Source: an uncultured Pseudomonadales bacterium
Lineage (GTDB): Bacteria > Pseudomonadota > Gammaproteobacteria > Pseudomonadales > Balneatricaceae
DNA: 64,000 nt
Assembly (NCBI GenBank): GCA_943787595.1
Contig: CALSNA010000002.1
Span: 124,001-188,000, forward strand
Direction: 5' to 3'
Shown here: in pieces, positions 42,267 through 52,642 of the stretch
Layout of the letters: each line of letters starts with the position of its first letter
Position numbering within the stretch: position 1 is the stretch's first letter
The notes under the pieces: model-generated
What the model saw: only the letters and a program-made list of their open reading frames with translations
Databases searched by the model: none
What the model was told of the DNA's origin: nothing
Position numbers and translations under genes: made by a program

Positions 42267-42356
42267 GTTTAGGATACGCTCGGTAAATTGATAGCCTATG
42301 CAATTTAACCTTGCTCCACTATATACCCCTACCATATCAATATGCATACAGGACAT

Positions 42357-43109
42357 TTAGTGAGCCACATCACAACTTGACAGGCGCGCCGCCAACATGG
42401 CTGCCTTCATGTCAGTTACTGACTGCTTCAGCCCCACAAATAATGCTTGGGCAATAATGGCATGACCAATATTCAATTCATTGAATGCTCTGATGGCAGC
42501 AATAGCTGCCACGTTATAGAGATGCAGTCCATGCCCACCGTTTACTACGAGTCCCTGTTGCTTGGCATATAATGCAGCATCTGCAATACGCTTTAATTCT
42601 AAATGCTGGTCTGCTGCAGTGGCATCGGCATAGGCTCCCGTATGCAATTCCACCAGTGTGGCACCACATCTGGCACTGGCGTCAATTTGCTCACGTTGCG
42701 GGTCGATAAATAGCGATACCTGGCTACCCGCTGATTGTAGACGATCACAGGCTTGTTTTATATGAGTCTCCTGAACCAATACATCTAATCCACCTTCTGT
42801 CGTTAGTTCAGCACGTTGTTCTGGAACCAAGCAAACATAAGCAGGCTTAATGTACTCAGCAAAATCAAGCATAGCTTCCGTCAACGCCATTTCCAGATTC
42901 ATGCGTGTCTGTAAAGTTTGTTTCAGCAACTCCACATCACGTTCCTGTATGTGACGCCGATCTTCACGCAGGTGAATAGTAATACCATCAGCGCCTGCCT
43001 CTTCTGCATCCAGTGCAGCCTTGACTGGATCCGGATAACAGGTACCACGAGCTTGGCGTAGAGTTGCTACATGGTCAACATTGACACCAAGCAGTATGCG
43101 ATTAATCAT
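42357..43109 (-). CDS. pdxJ: Pyridoxine 5'-phosphate synthase
   Basis: Joins 1-deoxyxylulose 5-phosphate with the PdxA product to form pyridoxine 5'-phosphate. The 250-residue TIM barrel shows [30 protein letters not shown], the catalytic Glu in the NLEMA region, [12 protein letters not shown] and VNGGHGL. Last gene of the rpoE…pdxJ reverse-strand block. Its ATG overlaps recO by eight bases. Confidence 0.97.
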   Translation of the reverse strand: MINRILLGVNVDHVATLRQARGTCYPDPVKAALDAEEAGADGITIHLREDRRHIQERDVELLKQTLQTRMNLEMALTEAMLDFAEYIKPAYVCLVPEQRAELTTEGGLDVLVQETHIKQACDRLQSAGSQVSLFIDPQREQIDASARCGATLVELHTGAYADATAADQHLELKRIADAALYAKQQGLVVNGGHGLHLYNVAAIAAIRAFNELNIGHAIIAQALFVGLKQSVTDMKAAMLAARLSSCDVAH

Positions 43110-43893
43110 GAATGATGTTTCCTTCTTTTGTTGACTTTGCTGTATTGTTCGATTCTGTTGGAGGAGTTCGAAAGAGTTCCCTGCTCTTTAATGGCCGGTC
43201 ACCTAGCAATCGTGCTAATGCAATACGACTGATGGCTTTAGCGTAGCCCCTGACATCCGCTGCCTGGTAGTCTTCTACAGCTAATGCCAGCAGGACTTTA
43301 CCAGGTATTCGCAAGGTTTTTGGCAGAGTTGGCCCAGTGGCCAGTATAAAGCCATCTAGCGGCACATAATCATAGCTTTCCAACACCTTAATGGCATCAC
43401 CACTACCTTGTACCTGTGGAAACACAATGTCATACCCCAATTGGCCAAGCAACTGGCGCTCAAAACGTCGCAACAACACTTCAATGATCTCATCTTGCTG
43501 CTGCAAGGATTCTAACAACATCTGATAATAAGCGAATAAGTGCGTTTGTGGGTCTTCACTAACGAGCAGCCTTACCAGTAATTCATTAACGTAAAAACCA
43601 CTGTATAAGCGTTCTCCTTTTAGTTGGAGTGGATTGCCTGCAGATTCCAACTGATGGACAGTGCGCAGTTCATTACGCCCTCCCCAACTAATACGAAAAG
43701 GGCAAAATGGTTGTGCGAGAACTCCTTGTCTAGCTCTGGTGCCTCGAGCGCCACGTAACAAGAGGCTGAGCCGACCGTAATCTAGACTCAAGATATCAAG
43801 AATTAAACTGGTGTCACGATACGCTCGACTATGCAAGATATAAGCTGGCTGCTGTGTTACCCGTTGAGGACGTGTTGGTCTACTCCAGACCAT
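43102..43893 (-). CDS. recO: DNA repair protein RecO
   Basis: Recombination mediator that loads RecA on SSB-coated DNA with RecR. The 263 residues start with an OB-fold ([42 protein letters not shown]), and the helical C-terminal domain follows with [12 protein letters not shown]. The E. coli-type zinc site is not evident. The start overlaps era by 14 bases and the end overlaps pdxJ by eight, so it is translationally coupled on both sides. Confidence 0.93.
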   Translation of the reverse strand: MVWSRPTRPQRVTQQPAYILHSRAYRDTSLILDILSLDYGRLSLLLRGARGTRARQGVLAQPFCPFRISWGGRNELRTVHQLESAGNPLQLKGERLYSGFYVNELLVRLLVSEDPQTHLFAYYQMLLESLQQQDEIIEVLLRRFERQLLGQLGYDIVFPQVQGSGDAIKVLESYDYVPLDGFILATGPTLPKTLRIPGKVLLALAVEDYQAADVRGYAKAISRIALARLLGDRPLKSRELFRTPPTESNNTAKSTKEGNIIHD

Positions 43894-44815
43894 CGTAACC
43901 TAAACTACGCAGATTCTGCTCATTATTAGACCAGCCACCTTGTACCTTGACCCAAAGGTTCAACATGACACGACTATCAAACATACGCTCCATATCCAAA
44001 CGAGCATCACGACCAATGGTTTTCAGACGCTTACCTTGGTCGCCAATCAAGATAGCCTTTTGCCCTGATCGTTCCACTAAAATCAGTGCGGCAATATACA
44101 AAATGTCATTTTCTTGGCTAAAATCTTCAATTTGCACTGTAATCTGGTAAGGTAATTCGTCACCCATTTGACGCATAATTTTTTCCCGAACCAATTCAGC
44201 TGCCACAAAACGGACACTGCGATCTGTAACTTGATCAGCTGGGAAAACATGCTGGCCATAAGGGAGATGCGCCTCAACCAACTGGCCCAGGCGTTCCACA
44301 TAAGTGCCATGGCGGGCGGAAATAGGCACTGATTCAGCATTAGGCAACTGTTGCTGTAGGTATTGTAGATGTGGCAACAAATTTCCTCGATCAGACAGGC
44401 GGTCAAGTTTGTTAACAGCAATAAACAATGGGCAGGATAAATGTTGTAATTTAGCACAAACTTGTTCATCAGCCTCAACCCAGCGATTACGATCTACCAC
44501 CATAATCACAACATCAACATCTTTCAGGGCACTGGTTGCCGCCCGGTTCATGTAGCGATTAATCGCTTTACCACCAGTTTTCTGATGCAGGCCGGGTGTA
44601 TCTACGTATATCGCCTGACACAGTTCTGAGGTCTTAATACCCAAAATCTGGTGACGAGTAGTTTGTGGCTTACGTGAAGTAATGCTTAGTTTTTGCCCCA
44701 ATAATACATTCAATAAAGTTGATTTACCTACATTGGGACGCCCTACGATAGCAATATAACCACATTTTTTCTGATTGTTAGACTCATCTTCCAGCCAGGT
44801 CTGTAATTTATTCAT
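43880..44815 (-). CDS. era: GTPase Era
   Basis: Essential GTPase for 30S ribosome maturation; binds the 3' end of 16S rRNA through its KH domain. The 311 residues have G1 [13 protein letters not shown]3 DTPGLHQK, G4 NKLDR, and a C-terminal KH domain (about 215-300) with [20 protein letters not shown] short N-terminal extension precedes the G domain. The ATG overlaps the rnc stop by one base (TAATG). Confidence 0.96.
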   Translation of the reverse strand: MNKLQTWLEDESNNQKKCGYIAIVGRPNVGKSTLLNVLLGQKLSITSRKPQTTRHQILGIKTSELCQAIYVDTPGLHQKTGGKAINRYMNRAATSALKDVDVVIMVVDRNRWVEADEQVCAKLQHLSCPLFIAVNKLDRLSDRGNLLPHLQYLQQQLPNAESVPISARHGTYVERLGQLVEAHLPYGQHVFPADQVTDRSVRFVAAELVREKIMRQMGDELPYQITVQIEDFSQENDILYIAALILVERSGQKAILIGDQGKRLKTIGRDARLDMERMFDSRVMLNLWVKVQGGWSNNEQNLRSLGYDGLE

Positions 44816-45522
44816 TAAGTATGTTGCTCAAGCTTAATCAATATAATTGCTGCCACTTTCTGTTCAGCAATGCGCCGACTAGAGCCCGTAGCCGATATAA
44901 CTTCAGATAGCAGTTCAATGCCGCATGCAATGGTGAATTGCTGGGCATGGTCCTCTCCACTGATTGCAATTAGCTTGTAAACCGGCAGATTAACCTTACG
45001 GGCTTGTAAATATTCCTGTAAGCGGGTTTTAGGATCTTTCTGGATATGATCCAGATCCAATTCTCGTAGACGTTGCTTAAACCAATATAGAATCCGTTCC
45101 TGGGCCACTTGTAGGCCAGCATCAAGGTAAATGGCCCCAATAGTAGATTCCATCGCATCGGCAAGGATGGAGTCACGGCATTGCCCCCCGCTTTTCCGCT
45201 CACCTGCACCCAGTTTCAGATATTGTCCCAACTTCAATTCTCGAGCTAATTCAGCTAAAGTAGATCCCCTGACCAACTTGGCACGCATACGACTTAACTG
45301 ACCTTCACGGGCCTGTGGAAACTTTTGGTACACAGCTTCTGCCACCACAAAATTAACGATCGCATCACCAAGAAACTCGAGTCTTTCGTTGTTGCCTGCG
45401 CCATAACTACGGTGAGTCAGCGCCAGTTCTAGCAATACCACCTGGTCAAACTTATGGCCTAAACAGCGACAAAACTCAAGCAACTGGTGTTGTTGCACCT
45501 GAACCACAGAAGTCTTCATCAT
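44815..45522 (-). CDS. rnc: Ribonuclease III
   Basis: Double-strand-specific endoribonuclease for rRNA processing. The 235 residues have the RNase III signature [17 protein letters not shown] (about 45-60) and the second acidic site [15 protein letters not shown]. The C-terminal double-stranded RNA-binding domain (about 158-232) has [10 protein letters not shown] and [12 protein letters not shown]. Between lepB and era in the conserved order. Confidence 0.97.
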   Translation of the reverse strand: MMKTSVVQVQQHQLLEFCRCLGHKFDQVVLLELALTHRSYGAGNNERLEFLGDAIVNFVVAEAVYQKFPQAREGQLSRMRAKLVRGSTLAELARELKLGQYLKLGAGERKSGGQCRDSILADAMESTIGAIYLDAGLQVAQERILYWFKQRLRELDLDHIQKDPKTRLQEYLQARKVNLPVYKLIAISGEDHAQQFTIACGIELLSEVISATGSSRRIAEQKVAAIILIKLEQHT

Positions 45523-45537
45523 TGTATTACCAAAGCA

Positions 45538-46326
45538 TTACTCAATAATACCAGCAGTACTGAAATTAGGTAAGCTAAAGAAATCTGGCCAATTTAGCCA
45601 TATCGCTACCGCCTTACCCACAACTAAGCGCTCTGAAACATAACCCCAGTAGCGGCTATCATTACTGCTATCACGATTATCTCCGAGTACAAAATAATGC
45701 CCTGCTGGAACCACATATTGACGATTAATGTCTGTAGCAATATTACGCCATAAAGCATGGTTATGTTCACCTAACTGCTCCAGATACTGCCCAGTAACCA
45801 AATCAGTTTGCTTAACTAGCGTTTGGGGTACAGGCTCATCATTGATTATCAGTACCTTGTCACGATATTCCACTCGATCACCAGGTAATCCAACCACTCG
45901 CTTGATAAACTTGATTTTAGGATTTTGAGGAAATTTGAACACCATGACATCGCCTCGTTTCGGTTCATCTATATGCAGTAACTTATACCCAGTCACTGGC
46001 AACCGCAAGCCATAGGTAAATTTATTAACTACGATAAAGTCACCGATCTGCAAAGTTGGCAACATGGAACCAGAGGGTATCTGATAAGGTTCCATAAAAA
46101 ATGAACGCAATATCAATACTAAAAAAAAGACGGGGAAAAGTGAGCGACTCCATTCAACAATCGTTGGTTCACGCTTCATTTTAGCACGATCAGCATGAGT
46201 CAGGTTTGGTTCTTCTGCCAACAACTTAGCAATACGAGCAGGTTTCCACCACAATTTTTCCAGCAGGGATACCACACCGGTGAAGACAGCAATAATGACC
46301 AAAACTAGTTCAAAATCGAAGTTCAT
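45538..46326 (-). CDS. lepB: Signal peptidase I
   Basis: Inner-membrane Ser/Lys protease that removes signal peptides. The 262 residues have an N-terminal TM segment (LVLVIIAVFTGVVSLLEKLW), a cytoplasmic loop, and a second TM (about 60-78). The catalytic Ser is in PSGSMLPTLQIGDFI and the catalytic Lys in KFIKRVVGLPGDRV, followed by the box E motif GDNRDSSNDSRYWG. Downstream of lepA, 174 bases apart. Confidence 0.96.
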   Translation of the reverse strand: MNFDFELVLVIIAVFTGVVSLLEKLWWKPARIAKLLAEEPNLTHADRAKMKREPTIVEWSRSLFPVFFLVLILRSFFMEPYQIPSGSMLPTLQIGDFIVVNKFTYGLRLPVTGYKLLHIDEPKRGDVMVFKFPQNPKIKFIKRVVGLPGDRVEYRDKVLIINDEPVPQTLVKQTDLVTGQYLEQLGEHNHALWRNIATDINRQYVVPAGHYFVLGDNRDSSNDSRYWGYVSERLVVGKAVAIWLNWPDFFSLPNFSTAGIIE

Positions 46327-46500
46327 AGTAAGCTCCCTATGATCTATGAATATTTAGATAACTCAAAAGGACGATGTGTTCACCAAGCAGCATTAAAGAT
46401 TAGCTCAAGGTCTATCCAGATAAAGCATCAACAAACAGTGGCATTTCACCAATTTTCACCTGATATCAGCTTTGCTTAACAATTTCTTTCATCAGTTTAC

Positions 46501-48300
46501 TCAATGATCAAATTTTAATACTGCTAAAAACGCATCCTGAGGAATGTCAACTCGACCAACCTGTTTCATACGTTTTTTACCTTCTTTTTGTTTAGCCAAC
46601 AACTTTTTCTTACGACTAACATCACCACCATAACATTTCGCAGTTACATTCTTGCGCAATGCCTTGACTGTTGTACGTGCAATAATCTGACCACCAATGG
46701 CAGCCTGGATGGCCACATCAAACATCTGCCGGGGAATTAACTGTTTCATCTTCTCACATAGCAGACGTCCCCTAGAAGCCGCATTGTCCTTGTGCATGAT
46801 AACTGCCAAAGCATCTACTCGCTCACTATTGATCAGGATATCTAGACGTACCAGAGAAGCAGGCTGAAAACGGATGAAATTGTATTCTAGGGAGGCATAA
46901 CCGCGACTAACAGATTTTAACCGGTCAAATAAATTCAGCACGACTTCACTCATGGGCAACTCATAGTTTATAGCCACTTGAGTCGCCATAAACTGCATGT
47001 CTTTCTGGGAACCTCTTTTTTCCACACATAAACTAATCACGTTGCCAACATATTCTTGTGGCACCAGAATATTAGCTTCAACAATGGGTTCCCGCATTAC
47101 ACTAACTCCACCCATAGATGGTAATTTAGAGGGATTATCCACATAAATTGTTGATCCATTACTCATTTCCAACTCATAAATAACAGTCGGCGCTGTGGTC
47201 AACAGATCAAGATTATACTCACGCTCCAGCCGCTCCTGGATAATCTCCATGTGTAACATGCCTAGAAACCCGCAACGAAACCCAAAACCCAAGGCATCGG
47301 AACTTTCCGGCTCATAAAACAAGGAAGCATCGTTCAAGCCCAGCTTAGCTAAAGCATCACGAAAATCTTCATAATCATCAGAATTGATAGGAAACAAGCC
47401 TGCATACACTTGTGGCTTTACTTTTTTGAATCCTGGCAGAGCAGCTACATTGGCCGTTTTAACATGAGTCAAGGTATCACCCACGGGCGCACCATGAATA
47501 TCTTTGATGCCGGCGACCACATAGCCCACTTCACCAGCTTTAAGCACACCGATAGATTCACGCTTAGGTGAAAAAATACCCAAATCGTCAACCCCATATT
47601 GCTGACCAGTAGACTTTATCAGGATTTTGTCTTTTTGCTTGAGGATACCCTGCTTGATACGCACCAAGGATACTATCCCCAGATAATTATCAAACCAGGA
47701 ATCAATAATCAGCGCCTGCAAAGGTGCCAGTTCATCACCACTGGGTGGTGGTATCAATTGCACCAATTGCTCTAGTACATCCTCAATGCCAATCCCATTC
47801 TTGGCAGAAGCAGCCACTGCATCACTGGCATCAATGCCGATAACTTCCTCAATTTCTCGTTTGACCTTATCCGGTTCGGCTTGAGGTAAATCAATCTTGT
47901 TCAACACCGGCACCACTTCCAAACTCTGCTCAATGGCGGTGTAGCAGTTTGCTACAGACTGGGCTTCCACGCCCTGAGCAGCATCTACCACCAATAAAGC
48001 TCCTTCACAAGCTTCCAGCGAACGGGAAACCTCATAAGCAAAATCCACATGGCCAGGGGTATCAATGAAATTCAACTGATAAACCCTACCATCCCGAGCT
48101 GGATAATTGAGAGTGACGCTTTGGGCTTTAATGGTAATACCACGCTCTCGCTCGATATCCATGGAATCAAGCACCTGATGTTCCATTTCGCGCTCTGATA
48201 GTCCACCACACCACTGAATAAATCGATCTGCCATGGTAGATTTGCCGTGGTCTATATGAGCGATAATGGAAAAGTTACGAATCAGTGGATTGATGGCCAT
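46501..48300 (-). CDS. lepA: Elongation factor 4 (LepA)
   Basis: Translational GTPase that helps ribosome assembly and stalled-ribosome handling. The 599 residues have G1 AHIDHGKST, switch I region [11 protein letters not shown]3 DTPGHVDF and G4 NKIDLP. EF-G-like domains III and V follow, then the LepA-specific C-terminal domain ([25 protein letters not shown]). Full length. 195 bases separate it from mucD. Confidence 0.98.
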   Translation of the reverse strand: MAINPLIRNFSIIAHIDHGKSTMADRFIQWCGGLSEREMEHQVLDSMDIERERGITIKAQSVTLNYPARDGRVYQLNFIDTPGHVDFAYEVSRSLEACEGALLVVDAAQGVEAQSVANCYTAIEQSLEVVPVLNKIDLPQAEPDKVKREIEEVIGIDASDAVAASAKNGIGIEDVLEQLVQLIPPPSGDELAPLQALIIDSWFDNYLGIVSLVRIKQGILKQKDKILIKSTGQQYGVDDLGIFSPKRESIGVLKAGEVGYVVAGIKDIHGAPVGDTLTHVKTANVAALPGFKKVKPQVYAGLFPINSDDYEDFRDALAKLGLNDASLFYEPESSDALGFGFRCGFLGMLHMEIIQERLEREYNLDLLTTAPTVIYELEMSNGSTIYVDNPSKLPSMGGVSVMREPIVEANILVPQEYVGNVISLCVEKRGSQKDMQFMATQVAINYELPMSEVVLNLFDRLKSVSRGYASLEYNFIRFQPASLVRLDILINSERVDALAVIMHKDNAASRGRLLCEKMKQLIPRQMFDVAIQAAIGGQIIARTTVKALRKNVTAKCYGGDVSRKKKLLAKQKEGKKRMKQVGRVDIPQDAFLAVLKFDH

Positions 48301-48495
48301 GCAAGGATTCCATAAATAAACGTTTCACCCATAACGAAACTGCCAGGGCAAGCCTGTCGGCGCTAGCTTATCGGTTATCAAACCAGAACAAATAAAGGCT
48401 GCATTGTACATTAGTTATGACATGCATTCATTCATCTTGATCAATGTCGCTTTTGCTGGAGTGACATGTACCCCGGCAGAAGTGACATTGATGAC

Positions 48496-49938
48496 CTAGC
48501 GCAAGCGAAAGGCTACAAAACTAGATATCCCTTCACGGATAATATGCATGGCAATAGGACGAGCAACCGGTAACTGCTCTACCAGCTTGATGAACTGTTC
48601 TGGCGTTTCAATGGTATGGCCACCCAGACGGGTAATTACATCACCGGGGCGCAGACCCAACTGAGCAGCAACACCGTCCCCAACAGTTTTTATCATAACA
48701 CCATAACGAGTGCGCCACTGTTGACGGACTTCTTCATCAAGTACAACTACCCGTAATCCAAGGCGTTCTGAATATAGGCCAGGCTCGTCATCACGACTGT
48801 CAGCAGCAGCCAGCTGCTCCTGTTGCGGCAATAGGCCGATGGTAACATCTAATTGAAGTTTTTTGCCATCACGCACTAACTCCACCACTGCCTTTTGGTT
48901 TGGTGGTACGGCCCCCACCAAATGCGGCAGACGTGAAGACAGTTGTACTTCAACGTCATTAAAGTGAGTAATAATATCACCAACTTCAATGCCAGCCGCC
49001 TCAGCAGGGCTATCCACCATTACTTCTGCTACCAGTACCCCAGAGGCTTTGTCTAAAGCAAATGATTCGGCTAAGTCACGGTTTACTTCCTGGATGCGCA
49101 CACCAAGCCAACCACGTTTTACTACGCCACTATCACGCAACTGTTCCATAACTACCTTGGCAGTATTGCTAGGAATGGCAAAACTCAAACCCATAAAACC
49201 ACCGGAACGAGTATAAATTTGAGAATTTATACCAACTACTTCGCCCGCTAGGTTAAATAGCGGCCCCCCTGAATTTCCTGGATTAATGGCCACATCAGTC
49301 TGTATAAAGGGCACATATTGTTCAGAATCTAAACTACGGCCTTTTGCACTAACAATACCGGCAGTTACCGAGTAGTCAAAACCAAAAGGTGATCCGATAG
49401 CCAATACCCACTCACCGACTCGTAGTTGGCTTGAATCTGCCAATTGGAGGAAGGGTAAATCCTGTGCATCTATTTTTAACAAAGCCAGATCAGAACTTTC
49501 GTCAATACCAATCAGTTCTGCCAACATCTGTCGACGATCATTTAGGAGCACCACGATCTTGTCAGCCTCCTTAACCACATGCTGATTAGTCAGTATATAG
49601 CCATCTTGACTGACTATAAATCCTGATCCCAACGACTGGGGTAATGCTCGTCGCGGTTGGTTATCTGGACTCTGGCCAGGAAACTGATGTTCAAAGAAAT
49701 AACGGAATAGTTCAGGCAACTGCTCACCACCAGGAAAGTCAAAGGAGTTATTTTGTCGTTGCCTCTGGCTTACCTCTCTCTCAGTACTGATATTAACCAC
49801 CGCTGGTGCTGCTGCTTCAACCAGGGGAACAAAGTCAGGCAAGACGGTCGCCATCGAATAGCTTGGCAGCAACAGCATAATAATAGTTACCAAGTTAACG
49901 ATCGTATTTGAATTAGATTTGCTGTTCATATATTTCAT
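48496..49938 (-). CDS. mucD: Periplasmic serine protease MucD/DegP-like
   Basis: HtrA-family protease/chaperone of the sigma-E envelope-stress block. The 480 residues have a signal peptide (LVTIIMLLLPSYSMA), a trypsin-like domain with catalytic His in LTNQHVV, Asp in SSDLALLKI and Ser in NPGNSGGPL, then two PDZ domains (about 290-375 and 395-475). It lies downstream of rseC exactly where Pseudomonas mucD is. Starts at 49938 or the ATG nine bases on; both precede the signal peptide. Confidence 0.95.
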   Translation of the reverse strand: MKYMNSKSNSNTIVNLVTIIMLLLPSYSMATVLPDFVPLVEAAAPAVVNISTEREVSQRQRQNNSFDFPGGEQLPELFRYFFEHQFPGQSPDNQPRRALPQSLGSGFIVSQDGYILTNQHVVKEADKIVVLLNDRRQMLAELIGIDESSDLALLKIDAQDLPFLQLADSSQLRVGEWVLAIGSPFGFDYSVTAGIVSAKGRSLDSEQYVPFIQTDVAINPGNSGGPLFNLAGEVVGINSQIYTRSGGFMGLSFAIPSNTAKVVMEQLRDSGVVKRGWLGVRIQEVNRDLAESFALDKASGVLVAEVMVDSPAEAAGIEVGDIITHFNDVEVQLSSRLPHLVGAVPPNQKAVVELVRDGKKLQLDVTIGLLPQQEQLAAADSRDDEPGLYSERLGLRVVVLDEEVRQQWRTRYGVMIKTVGDGVAAQLGLRPGDVITRLGGHTIETPEQFIKLVEQLPVARPIAMHIIREGISSFVAFRLR

Positions 49939-50144
49939 TCCTGCTGCAAAAAATAAATTGTGGTTCTAATGCTAAGATTGGCAGATATCACTAACGATAT
50001 GTCTTAATATGGGATTAATTAGCCAGTACTTCAAGCTAAGATGCTGAATCACCTATAAATTAAGTGGTTTAAGTAATAGATTTAAATTAGAAAAAACAAC
50101 TAACAGCATGCGCTAATAGCCAAACTAATGGAGTGACTGTAGAT

Positions 50145-50618
50145 TCAGCACGATACCTCACGCAGAATAATTGGCTGGAACGACTGGTTCTGACTGGCTT
50201 GATTACTGTACCAACGCAACAGAATAAACCCCAGAAATAGGGCCAACAACGCCGTGACAATAACAGATCCTTCGGGCCAGCCTAGCAGTGATGCGGCACC
50301 AGCAGAAGTTATAAGTAACAATAGAGGAACTAGATAAACCCAAGCTGAAACGATCAAAAAAGCACTACGGGGTATACCTAACACAATGATATCTTGTGGC
50401 TGCAAAGACATATGGGTGGGATTAATGACCAAGACCTGTGAGGTTCTGCAGCGCGTCGTTTGGTTAATCAAACGCTGTGTACAACCATACCGGGCGCTGC
50501 ACTGGTTACAACTGTTGGCACGAATAATTTCAGCTAAAACCTGGTCTTTTTCAATGGCAACCACTTTGGCTGACTGTTCAAGCATATCCTCAACGGATAC
50601 AAAGTCACTCTGCATCAT
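50145..50618 (-). CDS. rseC: RseC/MucC-type positive regulator
   Basis: Inner-membrane protein of the sigma-E operon; RseC homologues modulate sigma-E and SoxR reduction. The 157 residues have the cytoplasmic N-terminal Cys cluster C-x2-C-x5-C (NQCSARYGCTQRL with an earlier Cys), two TM segments (about 83-103 and 110-130) and a basic tail. It follows rseA by 59 bases; in relatives rseB sits at that position, and it is missing here. Confidence 0.9.
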   Translation of the reverse strand: MMQSDFVSVEDMLEQSAKVVAIEKDQVLAEIIRANSCNQCSARYGCTQRLINQTTRCRTSQVLVINPTHMSLQPQDIIVLGIPRSAFLIVSAWVYLVPLLLLITSAGAASLLGWPEGSVIVTALLALFLGFILLRWYSNQASQNQSFQPIILREVSC

Positions 50619-50677
50619 GGTCTATTCTCCACCCGTCTATTACCACCATTCAATGGGGCCAGATACCGCTTGCAGCA

Positions 50678-51517
50678 CTACAGTGGTGATAAAGAAGCCA
50701 CCATTAGCTCAGCGTCGTCTAAAGACAACTGCCCCACCACAGTAACAAACAATTGCTGGTCTCCTACCTGCATACTACGCCCTAACACCAAATCCGCACC
50801 TACAGTAGTATGGCCTTCTGCAATCTGGCGCCCTAACAAAGGTTCAATAATTAAGTTAAACATAATTTGACCATTGCTATAGATCAAGTTTTCCCGTTGA
50901 CCAGGGTCCAACTCATCAACCTGCTGTTGCAACAGCGAGAATCCTGCAGGAATGGATTTCACCTGCCAGTGCAAAGGCGCTGTGGATTGGACAAGTGGCT
51001 GGTTTAGTCGCAACACTTGGGCGGTAGCTTGTGGGGCTGGGGCTGTTCCAAAAGCACTACTGGCCAATTGCAAATTTTTATTGCTGTTAGGTTCTACCAG
51101 TACGATACCTTCCTGATGTACAGTTAGAGTGGAATATGTATCCATTAAACCAATGTTGTAGGCGCCCAATATAGTAACCATCGCTACACTGGCAGCTACG
51201 GCGATACCTGTTATTGGTTGCAGCCACTGGCTTAACCAACGCAACACAGACGCGGGGGCCGGCACTGTGTCATCGGCCAATACAGACTGCACCCGATCTG
51301 CCAGTTCAAGGTGGCTGACACTGGTACAAGTGGGCAGATCACGCTGCAAAATAGCGCGCGTCAGCTGATATCTAGTCCAGCGTTCACGGACAGCTGTGTC
51401 GTCACTGATCCGCAATAACTGCTGCAATTCCAGGTCTCTAGCTTCATCATCCATCACAGCAGACACAATATCATCTATCAATAATGAAGAAGTTTTTGCT
51501 TTATTCAAGGTGTACAT
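50678..51517 (-). CDS. rseA: Anti-sigma-E factor RseA/MucA fused to a MucB/RseB C-terminal domain
   Basis: Residues 15-90 are the sigma-E-binding domain (VSAVMDDEARDLELQQLL, RWTRYQLTRAILQRDLP). A TM segment spans about 101-121. The periplasmic part is much longer than in RseA or MucA. Residues 182-277 match the C-terminal domain of MucB/RseB: HWQVKSIPAGFSLL, LIYSNGQIMFNLIIEPL, then VGADLVLGRSM and LFVTVVGQLSLDDAELM. The linker (about 122-180) is Pro/Gln/Ser-rich. The N-terminal lipid-sensing LolA-like domain of RseB is absent and no rseB gene exists between rseA and rseC. Likely an in-frame deletion fusion or an alternative architecture that locks RseB_C to the anti-sigma factor. 279 residues against about 195-216 usual. 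Confidence 0.88.
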   Translation of the reverse strand: MYTLNKAKTSSLLIDDIVSAVMDDEARDLELQQLLRISDDTAVRERWTRYQLTRAILQRDLPTCTSVSHLELADRVQSVLADDTVPAPASVLRWLSQWLQPITGIAVAASVAMVTILGAYNIGLMDTYSTLTVHQEGIVLVEPNSNKNLQLASSAFGTAPAPQATAQVLRLNQPLVQSTAPLHWQVKSIPAGFSLLQQQVDELDPGQRENLIYSNGQIMFNLIIEPLLGRQIAEGHTTVGADLVLGRSMQVGDQQLFVTVVGQLSLDDAELMVASLSPL

Positions 51518-51627
51518 ACTCTCAGAATTTAATCATCCCAAATTAACAACTGGTAGTGCCCATGTGGCATGGTCCATAAAACAATTAGATACAAAACATA
51601 CACTTTGGTTCCCTATTCCGACAAAAA

Positions 51628-52227
51628 CTATGATCTGTGACCTAGAATCCGCTCCACTTCTTTATCAATAGCGGCCCTAGCTCTAAAAATTCGTGATCTT
51701 ACAGTACCCACTGGACACCCCATAACTTCGGCAATCTGTTCATAAGTTAGGCCATCAAATTCTCTCAGTGTCAGTGCTGTCTTCAAGTCTATTGGTAACT
51801 TTTCCAAAGTGGCGAATATCTGCTCATGCAATTGATCGCGAACCAATAGGTTAGCAGGTGTTGCTGAGTCAGCTATCATATCAACTTGATCATATTGACC
51901 ATGTTCACCCACATTATCTGATGATGCTACATCTCCATCAAACGGTCGTCTGGCCTTTGCTAACAGGTAATTTTTAGCAGTGTTGATTGCGATGCGGTAT
52001 AACCAAGTATAAAATTGACTTTCACCACGAAAATTATCCAGTGCCCGGTAAGCCTTGATAAACGCGTCCTGGCTGACATCCATGACTTCATGACTATCTT
52101 TCACGTAACGCCCAATCAAACCAATGATTTTGTACTGATATTTGAGTACAAGCAGGTCAAAGGCACGTTTATCACCCGCCTGGGCACGTTTGACCAATTC
52201 TGTGTCAGCAGTTTGTTTAGAAGACAA
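51628..52227 (-). CDS. rpoE: RNA polymerase sigma-E factor (AlgU/RpoE)
   Basis: ECF sigma factor for envelope stress. The 199 residues begin with DTELVKRAQAGDKRAFDLLV, then region 2 (YVKDSHEVMDVSQDAFIKAYRAL, YTWLYRIAINTAKNYL) and region 4 (LREFDGLTYEQIAEVMGCPVGTVRSRIFRARAAI). Very close to Pseudomonas AlgU. A consensus-like sigma70 promoter lies about 100 bases upstream. Heads the block rseA-rseC-mucD and is divergent from nadB. Confidence 0.97.
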   Translation of the reverse strand: MSSKQTADTELVKRAQAGDKRAFDLLVLKYQYKIIGLIGRYVKDSHEVMDVSQDAFIKAYRALDNFRGESQFYTWLYRIAINTAKNYLLAKARRPFDGDVASSDNVGEHGQYDQVDMIADSATPANLLVRDQLHEQIFATLEKLPIDLKTALTLREFDGLTYEQIAEVMGCPVGTVRSRIFRARAAIDKEVERILGHRS

Positions 52228-52329
52228 AACAAACCCTCAACTATGTTGAACCCTGCAAAATCATGTCGCAAATCTCAATTCATCTGTTGAATACAACGAA
52301 TTTTCTTAACTTTTGATTAAGCTTTATTT

Positions 52330-52359
52330 ATTATAAATCATGCAAAAGTTTGATGTCAG
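52330..52359 (-). promoter_or_regulatory. Sigma70 promoter of rpoE
   Basis: Reverse strand CTGACA (52359-52354), 18-base spacer, TATAAT (52335-52330): 5/6 and 6/6 matches. The leader to the rpoE ATG is about 95 bases. No clear sigma-E-type promoter (GGAACTT…TCTGA) was found next to it. Confidence 0.6.
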
Positions 52360-52535
52360 AGACTGATTTACGAGCCTATTGGCAATATTTATGCATAATA
52401 TCACTAGTTGGTATAGTATCAATCATCTAAGCTACTGTCGCAACCATCAAATTGCTAACTACAGCATCTATAATGTCTGCAATGACCAATTATGATTGTG
52501 ATATCAACAATATTAGAACCAAGAAGACCATATGG

Positions 52536-52564
52536 TTTGGTCTTAATGACCACTTCGGTATAAT
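52536..52564 (+). promoter_or_regulatory. Putative nadB promoter
   Basis: TTTGGT (52536-52541), 17-base spacer, TATAAT (52559-52564), about 80 bases before the nadB ATG. The -35 overlaps the right half of an inverted repeat (AAGACCA…TGGTCTT), which could be an operator. Confidence 0.45.
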
Positions 52565-52642
52565 AAGATCTTATCAGACATATATCTGCATTGATTGGAA
52601 CCACGCAGATACCCAACACTATCCGGATAGTGCGATGATCAT

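Larger units (their letters stand above)
41927..42356. other. Intergenic region ilvA-pdxJ with two hairpins
   Basis: About 430 bases between the ends of ilvA (+) and pdxJ (-). It holds two tandem hairpins (42013-42046, 42055-42075) and a doubtful 55-codon frame. acpS, which commonly follows pdxJ, is absent. Confidence 0.5.
52228..52642. other. Divergent rpoE-nadB regulatory region
   Basis: About 415 bases holding the promoters of both flanking genes and a 7-bp inverted repeat AAGACCA/TGGTCTT around 52524-52544. It contains no gene. Confidence 0.5.
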
